A stretch of 27,777 nucleotides of DNA from Scalindua sp964437425 (GCA_964437425.1 CAYTGO010000041.1:1-27777); one strand, 5' to 3'; shown: positions 17,300-24,746, counted from the stretch's first letter. Notes: a model not told the origin generated them from the letters alone. Numbers and translations are program-made.

Positions 17300-17857
17300 T
17301 TACTTTACGTTTCTAAAGTAATCCCGAATCCTTGGTGACTTCATATAACCGATAACGTATTCATCTGTAGTAGTCGCAGCCGGACTTCCTCTAAAATATT
17401 TCCCGGTCCTGAGCTCATAGCATTCAAAACAGTTGCGGCAAGCACCGTCTGTTTTGGTCCAGCCAGGATAGTCTGACTTTATGAATCCTTCAGTAGCGCT
17501 ATCAATACCACCGGTAATCCAGAAATATGTAGGTTGTCCACACAGCGGACATGGACTATGTTCTTTAGACTGAGCATTTGTTGCAGGAGTTAGATGGCTT
17601 AGCCTGGAAGTGTCTTCAGCATCTTCAATTCTCTGCTGCCATGATTTTTCACAATCATGATTTGATTCGGATGTATCTTGAAACAGATGCCACTCAATAT
17701 TGCCATTATGCCTCTGATGGTATGTAGGATCATCCGTCGATTTAAACGCCTCAAAGCTTGCAGTCCACTCCTCTGCGCCTACATGTTTAATCCCGGTAAC
17801 ACCAATACCCATAAAAGCAAATATACTTAAAATGCACAGTATTTTCGGATATTTCAT
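17300..17857 (-). CDS. Exported Cys4-domain protein of the NXR operon
   Basis: A 185-residue protein that I do not recognise as a named family. It begins with a signal peptide (KYPKILCILSIFAFMGIGV, cleavage likely after VGA at residue 28), so the mature part is outside the cytoplasm. The C-terminal domain, about 100-155, has CPLCGQP (Cys103, 106), YPGW, and DGACRNCFECYELRTGKY (Cys140, 143; a further Cys146). This looks like a rubredoxin- or zinc-ribbon-type metal site and is shared with the HExxH protein encoded two genes downstream. There is no CxxCH heme motif. GGGAGG precedes the ATG. Lying directly after nxrB, it may help assemble NXR or form an accessory subunit; both are inference from context. 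Confidence 0.72.
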   Translation of the reverse strand: MKYPKILCILSIFAFMGIGVTGIKHVGAEEWTASFEAFKSTDDPTYHQRHNGNIEWHLFQDTSESNHDCEKSWQQRIEDAEDTSRLSHLTPATNAQSKEHSPCPLCGQPTYFWITGGIDSATEGFIKSDYPGWTKTDGACRNCFECYELRTGKYFRGSPAATTTDEYVIGYMKSPRIRDYFRNVK

Positions 17858-17908
17858 ATTTTAAATTTCCTCCCTTTATCTACTTTCAAGTTAACAGAGT
17901 AATAAGGT

Positions 17909-19177
17909 TTAGTATGTGACCATTCGCTTTTCGTCACTTTCCCATGTTGGCTCTTCAATTTGTATCCTGACGATTTCTGTACCGTCGGCAGCATACCCAA
18001 TAGCGGTGTCGTTATACACCTCTACCTTCTTCCCCATTACCTCTGATTCATAAATCTTTGGCCCGTCTTCCACTTTAAATTTGGCTATCATGGTTTGACT
18101 TGCTCTGAAAAGCGCCAAGACTGCCATCAGCGTTCTTGATGGTGCTGCATATTTATCAAGCGCCTCGTCTACTCCTGGGCCAAACATCTGCCTTAAATAA
18201 CTTCTAGGAGCCCACCTTGGCGGTATGTAGTATATATTCGGCTCTGTGCCAAACTGCGGGTAAAGAGGCAGTGCAACTTTATGTATGTGAACCAACCAGT
18301 CCAACGGGTTCTCAGGATCAGGCTTTTTATAATCACCTGTCAGAAGCCCATTCATCCTTATCTTCCCCACACAGGCGGCCATACAACGAGCCTCCATTCT
18401 TCTGCCCTTTGTAACAGGGTCCTTGCCTTCTACCCTTGGGTAACAAGCGATACACTTCTCAGACATCCTTGTTTCACCACGATACATAGGCTTCTTGTAA
18501 GGACACTGCTCAACACACTTCCTATATCCCCTGCAACGCTTCTGATCTATCAAGACAATGCCGTCTTCTTTACGCTTGTATATGGCTTTCCTTGGACAAG
18601 CAGCCAGGCATGCCGGATAAGTACAATGGTTACAAACTCTCTGGAGATAGAAAAACCATCTCTTATGTTCAGGAAGCTCAGAGGACTCTTTATCAGCACC
18701 AGAACCAGTCTCATAATTGGTCTTCTCACTCGCAGCAGTATCTTCGTAAATGTTAGGAAATCTCCACTCCTTGTCATCCGGAATATAACCAACTGCAACC
18801 TGGTTAAGACCCTTGTTTTGAGCCAACTCAAAAATAGTATCACCGTTATAAAGACCGTAAGGCGCCGTAGTTTCGTTCTTATCATCCGCGCCTGTAAACC
18901 ACTCCATAGGGTTGTTACCGTTGTCCCACAGCATCTGCAATATCTTCTGGTCCCAATGCTGAGGATACCCACCATAAGGTTTTGTTTCGACATTATTCCA
19001 CCACATATACTCCTGACCTTTGCTGTATGTCCATGTACTTTTATGTGCCATCGTACAGGTCTGACAGGCAATACATCTGTTTATGTTAAAGACTGCAGCA
19101 AATTGATGCTCCGGCCTTGACTCGAAGTATGGATACTCCATTGTTCTACCAAGGTGCCAATTGTGAACAAGCGTCAT
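17909..19177 (-). CDS. nxrB: Nitrite oxidoreductase iron-sulfur subunit NxrB
   Basis: The NarH-like electron-transfer subunit, 422 residues, that passes electrons from NxrA to NxrC. Four Fe-S groups are visible: CIACQTCTMAHK (Cys35, 38, 41, with His45 where the fourth Cys normally is); CNHCTYPACLAACP (182-194); CRGYRKCVEQCP (215-225), with Tyr218 in the place where NarH has Trp and a [3Fe-4S] cluster is expected; and CIAC...CMAAC (242-269). There is no signal peptide, consistent with export bound to Tat-targeted NxrA. AAGGAGG lies upstream of the ATG. It is 59 bp after nxrC, and the Cys4 protein follows. Confidence 0.94.
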   Translation of the reverse strand: MTLVHNWHLGRTMEYPYFESRPEHQFAAVFNINRCIACQTCTMAHKSTWTYSKGQEYMWWNNVETKPYGGYPQHWDQKILQMLWDNGNNPMEWFTGADDKNETTAPYGLYNGDTIFELAQNKGLNQVAVGYIPDDKEWRFPNIYEDTAASEKTNYETGSGADKESSELPEHKRWFFYLQRVCNHCTYPACLAACPRKAIYKRKEDGIVLIDQKRCRGYRKCVEQCPYKKPMYRGETRMSEKCIACYPRVEGKDPVTKGRRMEARCMAACVGKIRMNGLLTGDYKKPDPENPLDWLVHIHKVALPLYPQFGTEPNIYYIPPRWAPRSYLRQMFGPGVDEALDKYAAPSRTLMAVLALFRASQTMIAKFKVEDGPKIYESEVMGKKVEVYNDTAIGYAADGTEIVRIQIEEPTWESDEKRMVTY

Positions 19178-19236
19178 AATATTCCTCCTTAAAATCTATT
19201 TAATTTGTCTGTAGTATCACTAAAAAATCCTACCAT

Positions 19237-20178
19237 TTATCTTGCCGACTGTATGGATATAGGTCTCCATCTTATGCTGACAGATTTAAGTCCATTTCTA
19301 TCACCATCCTCTCCATTCCAGACTGCCATATTAAAGAATGTTGATTTGCCCGGTACAAACTGAACATCATTTGCGTCCTCTGTCTGCAACGGCCGATAAA
19401 CGATAACATCCCAATGGCCTTCTATCCATGATCCAACACCGTTAACATCCTGATGTGCCTGCGCAGTAAGCGTACCAAATCCCACAGCGTTCAGATCTTC
19501 CACTGATCTGCCCCTGGCTTCTGAAAGCAAAGACCCGGCAGCTAATCCGCCGGCCAAAAGGTCAACGCTATCGTGCACTGCTTTGTTAAATATACAAGGA
19601 TGTGGATCAGAATCAAAATCATGAAACATGTCAGGGTAAACATCTTGCATATGTTCATATCCACCATCTGCCTGCAGATCACGTTCCCAGTCTGCTTTCC
19701 AATGCCAGATATTTACGGTTTTACCCCTGTCACCCATTCTAGGACTGAAAGGAGTTTCCGGTGATATTTCTACAATACCAAGAGGAAACATCAGACCAAC
19801 CGCATCTCTAAACTGCTCATGTTTAATCGCTCTATCGTTCTTGGTTGCATCACTCCAACGTATGCCAAAGAAAATATCTTTTCCGTTATGAACACCACTG
19901 ATCTCAACTTCCGGAACAGAGCCACCACCATTTGGAAACGACCTGTCCTGTATCTGCAAATTAACCGTGTATGATGACGCCTGCGCAAGGGCTTCAGCTG
20001 CCCCTTCCAGGTCAGTATTCACGTACTTAACAGTCAGCCCATCTTCAGTGGGTATGTTCTCTTCCACTGTTGCTTCCTGCTCAAGGCTTTGTGAGAAACC
20101 CTCACCACTACATAAAAAGAACATCGCGACAAAAGCGCTTCCCAGGAAAATAGACTTTCGTATAAGGCCTCTCAACAT
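19237..20178 (-). CDS. nxrC: Nitrite oxidoreductase gamma subunit NxrC, exported heme-binding type
   Basis: The gamma subunit, 313 residues, of the ethylbenzene/dimethylsulfide dehydrogenase gamma type, which binds heme b outside the cytoplasm. The N-terminus (LIRKSIFLGSAFVAMFFLC...GFSQ) is a Sec-type signal peptide. Typical segments are FFGIRWSDATKNDRAI, AVGLMFPLG (a candidate Met axial ligand), GFGTLTAQAHQD and GSWIEGHWDVIVYRPLQ. The true ligands cannot be assigned by eye. ATG 20178 is chosen because GGAGG lies eight bases upstream; the longer frame (GTG 20193) starts inside this ribosome site. It is the first gene of the operon, behind the sigma-54 promoter at 20575-20590. Confidence 0.88.
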   Translation of the reverse strand: MLRGLIRKSIFLGSAFVAMFFLCSGEGFSQSLEQEATVEENIPTEDGLTVKYVNTDLEGAAEALAQASSYTVNLQIQDRSFPNGGGSVPEVEISGVHNGKDIFFGIRWSDATKNDRAIKHEQFRDAVGLMFPLGIVEISPETPFSPRMGDRGKTVNIWHWKADWERDLQADGGYEHMQDVYPDMFHDFDSDPHPCIFNKAVHDSVDLLAGGLAAGSLLSEARGRSVEDLNAVGFGTLTAQAHQDVNGVGSWIEGHWDVIVYRPLQTEDANDVQFVPGKSTFFNMAVWNGEDGDRNGLKSVSIRWRPISIQSAR

Positions 20179-20246
20179 GACTATAACCTCCACTAAAATT
20201 ATAAAATGAATTTCAAAGATGTGTTTGAGTAAAAAATCAGAAAATC

Positions 20247-20274
20247 ATTATAAGTTAAATCGAAAAAAACTCAA
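20247..20274 (-). promoter_or_regulatory. Possible sigma-70 promoter near nxrC
   Basis: On the minus strand TTGAGT (20274-20269) and TATAAT (20252-20247) are separated by 16 bases. Transcription would start near 20240, giving a leader of about 60 nt before nxrC. The -35 is a partial match and the region is A+T-rich, so chance is possible. It may provide basal expression beside the sigma-54 promoter. Confidence 0.35.
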
Positions 20275-20574
20275 CATCAAAAATGATAAAAATTTGAAAT
20301 TTCCACAAAACACAAAGAAACTTACGACTTCTTGAAAATGCAAGAATATCTAGACAATGGTATTTACAAATGTTAACAAAAGAACGACTAGTTTGTGATC
20401 TTTTCAGGAAACGTATATGCAAGCTATGATGCATATTGGAATGATTCTCAGGATATTACCGTGTTACATGCAACTCAACACATACCGCTAAAAGTCCACA
20501 CCAGTCACTTCTTCCCCTCCAGAAAAAAGTCTTGCAGTCATCTATATCGTAATAAATGCAAGAATTAGTGTGAT

Positions 20575-20590
20575 TGCAATATGTGTGCCA
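20575..20590 (-). promoter_or_regulatory. Sigma-54 (-24/-12) promoter of the NXR operon
   Basis: The minus strand reads TGGCAC-ACATA-TTGCA (20590 to 20575), an exact match to the sigma-54 consensus TGGCAC-N5-TTGCW with correct GG-to-GC spacing. It is intergenic, points towards nxrC, and has a start expected near 20564. The other TGGCAC sequences seen in the window lack a TTGC at the right distance. The gene for a GAFTGA-bearing activator lies directly upstream. Confidence 0.85.
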
Positions 20591-20710
20591 CATAAAATTT
20601 ATCTAATAAAAACATAAATGCTGTCACATAACCCGAACGACTGCAAAGATATATGATCAGAAATCAAAATCACCATTTGCTAAGAACAACCTTTAGACAA
20701 TCTACTCTTT

Positions 20711-20723
20711 TGACATTATGTCA
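20711..20723. promoter_or_regulatory. Palindromic operator/enhancer candidate, site 1
   Basis: TGACAT-T-ATGTCA is a perfect palindrome around a central base. Its centre (20717) lies about 153 bp upstream of the predicted sigma-54 start, within the usual range for NtrC-type enhancer sites. The binding protein is inferred to be the adjacent regulator. Confidence 0.65.
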
Positions 20724-20750
20724 TATTTCATTTATACAGAATAAAAACGG

Positions 20751-20763
20751 AGACATAATGTCA
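20751..20763. promoter_or_regulatory. Palindromic operator/enhancer candidate, site 2
   Basis: AGACAT-A-ATGTCA matches the reverse complement of site 1 at 12 of 13 positions. Its centre (20757) is 40 bp from site 1, roughly four helical turns, so two dimers would sit on the same face of the DNA. It lies about 193 bp upstream of the predicted start. Confidence 0.65.
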
Positions 20764-20823
20764 AACACAACAAACACATAACTACAAGCTATTTAAACAC
20801 TTAGTATTTGTTCAAAAAAGCCA

Positions 20824-22329
20824 TCAACTATTTATGTTATCATTAGCCTCTTCCTCTTCCTTCCTCCTCCTCTCCTCTTCCCTTCTCATCTCCTCTTTTC
20901 TCAACTCTTCCTTATTCAACTCTTCTCTTCCCACCTCTTCATTACTTAACTCTTCCCGTTTTTCCTCTTCTTCCAGCGAATTCATTTTTCTATAGATGGT
21001 TCTGGGAGTAATTCCAAGCAACCTGGCAGTGACTTCCTTATCACCCTTCGACCTCTTAAGCGTTTCAATAATTATTTTTTTCTCAATCTCACGTAATGGC
21101 ATACCAAATGGTATAGCAAATTTTCTATCCTCAACCCGTCCACCTAAAATGTTCTCAGGAAGATCTTTTTGCGTAATGACCCTGTCTTGAGTTAAAACGA
21201 CGGCCCTCTCAACAACATTTTTTATTTCACGTACATTTCCAGGCCAATGATAATCGATCATCGCATTTTGCGCTTCCTCAGAGATCCCATCGATTTTCTT
21301 ATTATTTTGTTGCTGATAAATTTTAAGGAAATGATTTATCAACAGCGGAATATCTTCCATCCTTTCTCTTAGTGGAGGAATATCTATGGTAATCACATTT
21401 AACCTGTAAAACAGATCTTCTCTGAATTTCTTCTGTTTTATTGCGTCTGCAAGATTAACGTTAGTTGCAGAAATTATCCGTACATTACTCTTTATAACAC
21501 GTGTTCCCCCCAAACGCTCAAATTCACCCTCCTGCAATACTCGAAGTAGTTTCACCTGTATAGATGGAGTGATTTCTCCTATTTCATCAAGAAACAATGT
21601 TCCATTATGAGCCAACTCAAAACGCCCTTCTTTCTGGTTAACGGCTCCCGTAAAAGCCCCCCTTTCATAACCAAAAAGCTCAGATTCGAGAAGCGTATCC
21701 GGCAAGGCAGCACAACTTACTTTTACAAATGGCTTATCCATCCTCGTCCCTATACTGTGTATTAGCGACGCTATAGCCTCTTTCCCTGTACCACTTTCAC
21801 CCTGAATTAGTACTGATGCCTGGCTTGGTGCAACTTGTTCCGCTAATTTTATAACGTCACGCATTGCATCACTTTGCCCGATAATGTCAGCATGTTTATC
21901 GTGTTCAGAATGCGCAAGTTGCTCATGCAAATATTTATTCTCTACAACTAGAGCCTGTTTCTCAACAGCCTTTCTAATCATATTGGTAATAACAATCTTC
22001 TTGAAAGGCTTTGTAATAAAGTCATAGGCACCGTCCTTCATAGCGCCTACAGCCTTCTCAATTGTTCCATGAGCGGTAATTAATATGACTTCTACTTCCG
22101 GCTTTATTAACTTTGAAGCCTTAAGCAGTCGAAGACCATCCATTTTATGCATTTTCAAATCTGAAAGCATTACATTGATTTTCTTTTCACGCAATATATC
22201 AAGTGCGCTTTCACCGCTTTCTGCTAAAAAGACCTCATATCCTTCTTTAGAAAGCATCCTTGACAGTGCAATCCTGATACTTTCCTGATCATCAACAATC
22301 AAAACTGTTTGTTTTGTTAAATTATTCAA
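20824..22329 (-). CDS. Sigma-54-dependent NtrC-family response regulator with pentapeptide-repeat tail
   Basis: A 501-residue activator: receiver (about 8-120; Asp13, Asp14, phosphoacceptor Asp57, Thr85, Lys107), AAA+ domain (about 148-385; Walker A GESGTGKE at 177-184, GAFTGA at 224-229, Walker B LFLDEIGE at 245-252) and a Fis-type helix-turn-helix (about 413-450, EVTARLLGITPRTIYRKMN). GAFTGA contacts sigma-54, so it should drive -24/-12 promoters. After the DNA-binding domain comes an unusual charged tail of EExxx repeats (459-488), which normal NtrC proteins lack. The start is TTG 22329 with AAAGGA upstream. It overlaps the kinase gene by 8 bp, so the two are a coupled pair. The best target in the window is the NXR promoter. 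Confidence 0.93.
   Translation of the reverse strand: MNNLTKQTVLIVDDQESIRIALSRMLSKEGYEVFLAESGESALDILREKKINVMLSDLKMHKMDGLRLLKASKLIKPEVEVILITAHGTIEKAVGAMKDGAYDFITKPFKKIVITNMIRKAVEKQALVVENKYLHEQLAHSEHDKHADIIGQSDAMRDVIKLAEQVAPSQASVLIQGESGTGKEAIASLIHSIGTRMDKPFVKVSCAALPDTLLESELFGYERGAFTGAVNQKEGRFELAHNGTLFLDEIGEITPSIQVKLLRVLQEGEFERLGGTRVIKSNVRIISATNVNLADAIKQKKFREDLFYRLNVITIDIPPLRERMEDIPLLINHFLKIYQQQNNKKIDGISEEAQNAMIDYHWPGNVREIKNVVERAVVLTQDRVITQKDLPENILGGRVEDRKFAIPFGMPLREIEKKIIIETLKRSKGDKEVTARLLGITPRTIYRKMNSLEEEEKREELSNEEVGREELNKEELRKEEMRREEERRRKEEEEANDNINS
20866..20955 (-). repeat. 15-bp tandem repeat coding for EExxx pentapeptides
   Basis: Six in-frame 15-bp units of GAAGAGNNGNNNAAN type encode EELSN, EEVGR, EELNK, EELRK, EEMRR and EEERR. 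The surrounding stretch (about 20847-20990) is almost pure pyrimidine on the plus strand. The repeat lies at the very end of the regulator gene and looks like a coding minisatellite. Confidence 0.85.
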
Positions 22330-24001
22330 TTATATCCTTTCCGCAACTTTCAACAGGAAAACTAATAACCATAGTCGTACCCTTGTCAATAGTACTCTTA
22401 CAAATGATTTCGCCGTGATGCCCTTCCACAGTCTTCATCGTCAAGGCAAGGCCCAAACCTGTGCCGTTAACTTTTGCGCTATAAAACGGATCAAAAACCC
22501 GCTGTATGTCCTCTTTACTGATACCTGATCCGGTGTCTGTAATAGAAACGACAATATTTTTATCCTTAAGCCTTGTAGATATGCTCAATTTTCCACCTTC
22601 AGGCATAGCCTCAAAAGAGTTTTTCAATATATTAAGAAACGCCTGTTTAATCTGGTTTATGTCGAGCAATATAAGAGGAAGATCGGGAGCATAATTCTCT
22701 TTTAGAGCAATACCTCTCTGCAACCTCTCCTTACTAAAAAACTTTGAAAGTTCAATTAACACGCTATTAACAGAAACCGGCTTTGTATCCAACCTGGGAA
22801 ATCTTGCAAACCGTAGATACACGTCACTCATTTCAGTTAGAGTATCCACCTCATTCAGAATGGATTGAATCAGATTCTCCGCATCACTCTTCTCCTCTCC
22901 ATTCTCCTTGCTGATTTCATCATACAACAACTCCGTGTTTAAACTAATTGAACTTAGTGGGTTTCTTATCTCATGGGCAACCTTTGCTGACATTTCACCA
23001 ATAGTTGCAAGGCGTTCCGAATGCAAAAGCTGCTGTTCCAGTTTTTTCCTTTCTGTAATATCATGACTTGTCAAAACAGTACCCCAATATTTACCCGTAG
23101 GATCAAACACTGCAGAATACGTATTGTAAAGAAAGCCATTTTCTGTTTTTATCTCCTGATGCTGCGACGTCTCTATTCCCTTCCTGAAACGTTCAGTTAT
23201 CTCTGCCGCTACCCCTCCTACGTAAGGAATCTGATCATCTTTCACAGATTTATTTAACACTTCTCCACTTTTTACTTTCCATGCTTTTTCAATTTCCCTA
23301 TTGCACATTGTCACCTTATCACTAGGGTCTATAAAAATAACACCTTCTGCCATATTTTCCAGCGTTGATCTTATCTCAAACAGCACATCACCTCTGCTTT
23401 TTCTCAATCTATCCATTAATGATGTCACAAAATAGACCGAAATAAAGATTGTACTGGCAAGAGCGAAGAAAACACACAGTATGTAAACCTCAGAATGCCA
23501 AAGCTCGTCACTATATCTAAATGCAGAAAATATTTGTAAAGGCTGATGAGGTACTAGAGAATAATACTCCAGTATTAAAAGCAGAGCAAACAGACTTGTA
23601 GCAAACAGTGCCTGCAGATAACTATACTTTTTCTCTAAAAATATTCCACCAATTATGGCATGAAATAAGAAATAAACGATAAAGGGGTTTTCAATACCCC
23701 CTGCAAAGTATATCAGGCATACAAGAAAGAAATGATCTGTCATGATCTGTATACCCGCATGCTTCTGCACAGAAAAAAATGTTTTTCTCCGAAGTGCATT
23801 TGTATTGAAATAAAAACACACATTGGTTAATCCAATAATTATGCCAATGCTGTATAACGGAATAACCTGCTCTACAACATTAAAAACACTACTGAAGGTA
23901 TATGTCGTAATAAACAGACCTGATATAGCAATCCAACGTAGAAGAATCAGCCAGTGAATGCGTTCTACTAATTCTGTTTTTTTTAAATTCTCCGTGAACA
24001 C
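22322..24001 (-). CDS. Membrane sensor histidine kinase with RegB-like GGxxNPF motif and PAS domain
   Basis: A 559-residue kinase that should phosphorylate the regulator encoded immediately downstream. The N-terminal 200 residues contain about six hydrophobic membrane segments. Within them residues 101-107 read GGIENPF, matching the GGxxNPF heptapeptide that binds quinone in the redox sensor RegB. A PAS-like domain follows (about 210-315, ending SHDITERK). The dimerisation/H box has His343 in AHEIRNPLSS, and the ATPase domain has N, G1 (DTGSGI) and G2 (GTGLGLA) boxes. The start is GTG 24001 with AGGAG nine to ten bases upstream. Membrane cysteines (62, 95, 176) are present, but RegB's linker cysteine has no obvious equivalent. 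Sensing of quinone redox state is inference. Confidence 0.9.
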   Translation of the reverse strand: MFTENLKKTELVERIHWLILLRWIAISGLFITTYTFSSVFNVVEQVIPLYSIGIIIGLTNVCFYFNTNALRRKTFFSVQKHAGIQIMTDHFFLVCLIYFAGGIENPFIVYFLFHAIIGGIFLEKKYSYLQALFATSLFALLLILEYYSLVPHQPLQIFSAFRYSDELWHSEVYILCVFFALASTIFISVYFVTSLMDRLRKSRGDVLFEIRSTLENMAEGVIFIDPSDKVTMCNREIEKAWKVKSGEVLNKSVKDDQIPYVGGVAAEITERFRKGIETSQHQEIKTENGFLYNTYSAVFDPTGKYWGTVLTSHDITERKKLEQQLLHSERLATIGEMSAKVAHEIRNPLSSISLNTELLYDEISKENGEEKSDAENLIQSILNEVDTLTEMSDVYLRFARFPRLDTKPVSVNSVLIELSKFFSKERLQRGIALKENYAPDLPLILLDINQIKQAFLNILKNSFEAMPEGGKLSISTRLKDKNIVVSITDTGSGISKEDIQRVFDPFYSAKVNGTGLGLALTMKTVEGHHGEIICKSTIDKGTTMVISFPVESCGKDIIE

Positions 24002-24482
24002 CTATGCCATCTCCTGTTTCTGCCTGTTATTATCGGTGTTGTGTATGACAATCTAACTGGCAAATGCAAAACAAAATTAAACGAAAGAATTATTTAATTG
24101 ATGAATATGTCGAGATTTACGTAAATTCATAGCAACCAGTGGAATACTTATTCTATAAGTCAACCACCTCATTCTCCATCCCTGCAATTTAGGATATAGA
24201 GAACCCACCAGAACATCTACCACTCTAAGAAAACAGATCTGAGAACAACTTCTTACAATACTGTTATAGCGATATCTTTTCAGCACTGTAAAGTCAATAA
24301 AAAAATGAAAATTACTGCCTAAAAAAGAGAACGTATTTAAAAAAACAAGATAATTTATTTTTTATGTAACATACTATTGACAACAAATTCACCATTTGTA
24401 TAATCAATTTTTGTTATACATTCAACGTTAACAACCCACCGTTTTAAGTATATTTTTAAAAATAATTATTTAAATAATAACA
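24002..24482. other. Divergent intergenic region, no convincing gene (481 bp)
   Basis: The region separates the kinase gene (minus) from the lipoyl-domain gene (plus). The good signal is the sigma-70 promoter at 24377-24404. On the minus strand TTGACT (24297-24292) with TATCGC 17 bases on is a weak candidate for the kinase promoter. A 69-codon frame at 24077-24286 starts with GTG, has no ribosome site and matches nothing I recognise. Confidence 0.6.
24377..24404 (+). promoter_or_regulatory. Sigma-70 promoter for the lipoyl-domain gene and holB
   Basis: TTGACA (24377-24382) and TATAAT (24399-24404) are both perfect consensus hexamers, separated by 16 bases. The start would be near 24411, about 70 nt before the ATG at 24483. 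Confidence 0.75.
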
Positions 24483-24731
24483 ATGCAAAAAGAATTTGAG
24501 CTGCCAGATATTGGAACTGAAACTGATGATGAAATTACTGTTTCTTTCTGGCACATGGAAGAGGACGAAGAGTTTGTGAAAGATGAAGACCTTCTGGAAG
24601 TTTCTACGAATAAAGAAACTTTGAAAATTGCTACACCTGGCACAGGTAAGTTAATTGAGATATTGGCCCAGGAAGGCGACGTGGTAACTGTCGGAGACGT
24701 TATCGCTTTAATGGAAATAACAAATGATTAA
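24483..24731 (+). CDS. Stand-alone lipoyl/biotinyl-carrier domain protein
   Basis: An 82-residue protein consisting of a single lipoyl-type swinging-arm domain. It has the symmetric hairpin pattern: FELPDIGTETDDEITVSFWH, then LLEVSTNKETLKIATPGTGK with Lys44 at the hairpin turn as the attachment site, and GDVVTVGDVIALME near the end. The TNKET context favours lipoate; biotin carriers usually have MKM. Domains like this are normally fused to dehydrogenase E2 subunits or are separate as GcvH, but GcvH is longer. No E2, E3 or ligase gene is nearby. It has no visible Shine-Dalgarno sequence. It may serve an unlinked enzyme; the partner is unknown. Confidence 0.82.
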   Translation: MQKEFELPDIGTETDDEITVSFWHMEEDEEFVKDEDLLEVSTNKETLKIATPGTGKLIEILAQEGDVVTVGDVIALMEITND

Positions 24732-24746
24732 ACGTAGCCACATCTG

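Larger units (their letters stand above)
20179..20823. other. NXR control region, no gene (645 bp)
   Basis: This A+T-rich gap lies between the regulator gene and nxrC; I see no convincing coding sequence in it. It contains a sigma-54 promoter (20575-20590), two upstream palindromes (20711-20723, 20751-20763) and a possible sigma-70 promoter close to nxrC (20247-20274). If the sigma-54 start is used, the mRNA leader would be about 386 nt. TGTCACATA near 20623 resembles half of the palindrome but has no matching arm. Confidence 0.8.

Noticed and set aside
17300..17857. c-type cytochrome identity for the exported Cys4 protein
   Set aside because: Although c-type cytochromes are frequent in anammox gene clusters, there is no CxxCH motif in this protein; its cysteines are in CPLCG and CRNC.
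18281..19120. 279-codon open frame on the plus strand
   Set aside because: It is antisense to nxrB, whose Fe-S motifs are clear; the translated product shows no domain or signal.
24077..24286. 69-codon minus-strand frame in the gap between the kinase and the lipoyl-domain gene
   Set aside because: It has a GTG start without a ribosome site and no family resemblance; its start overlaps a weak promoter-like sequence.
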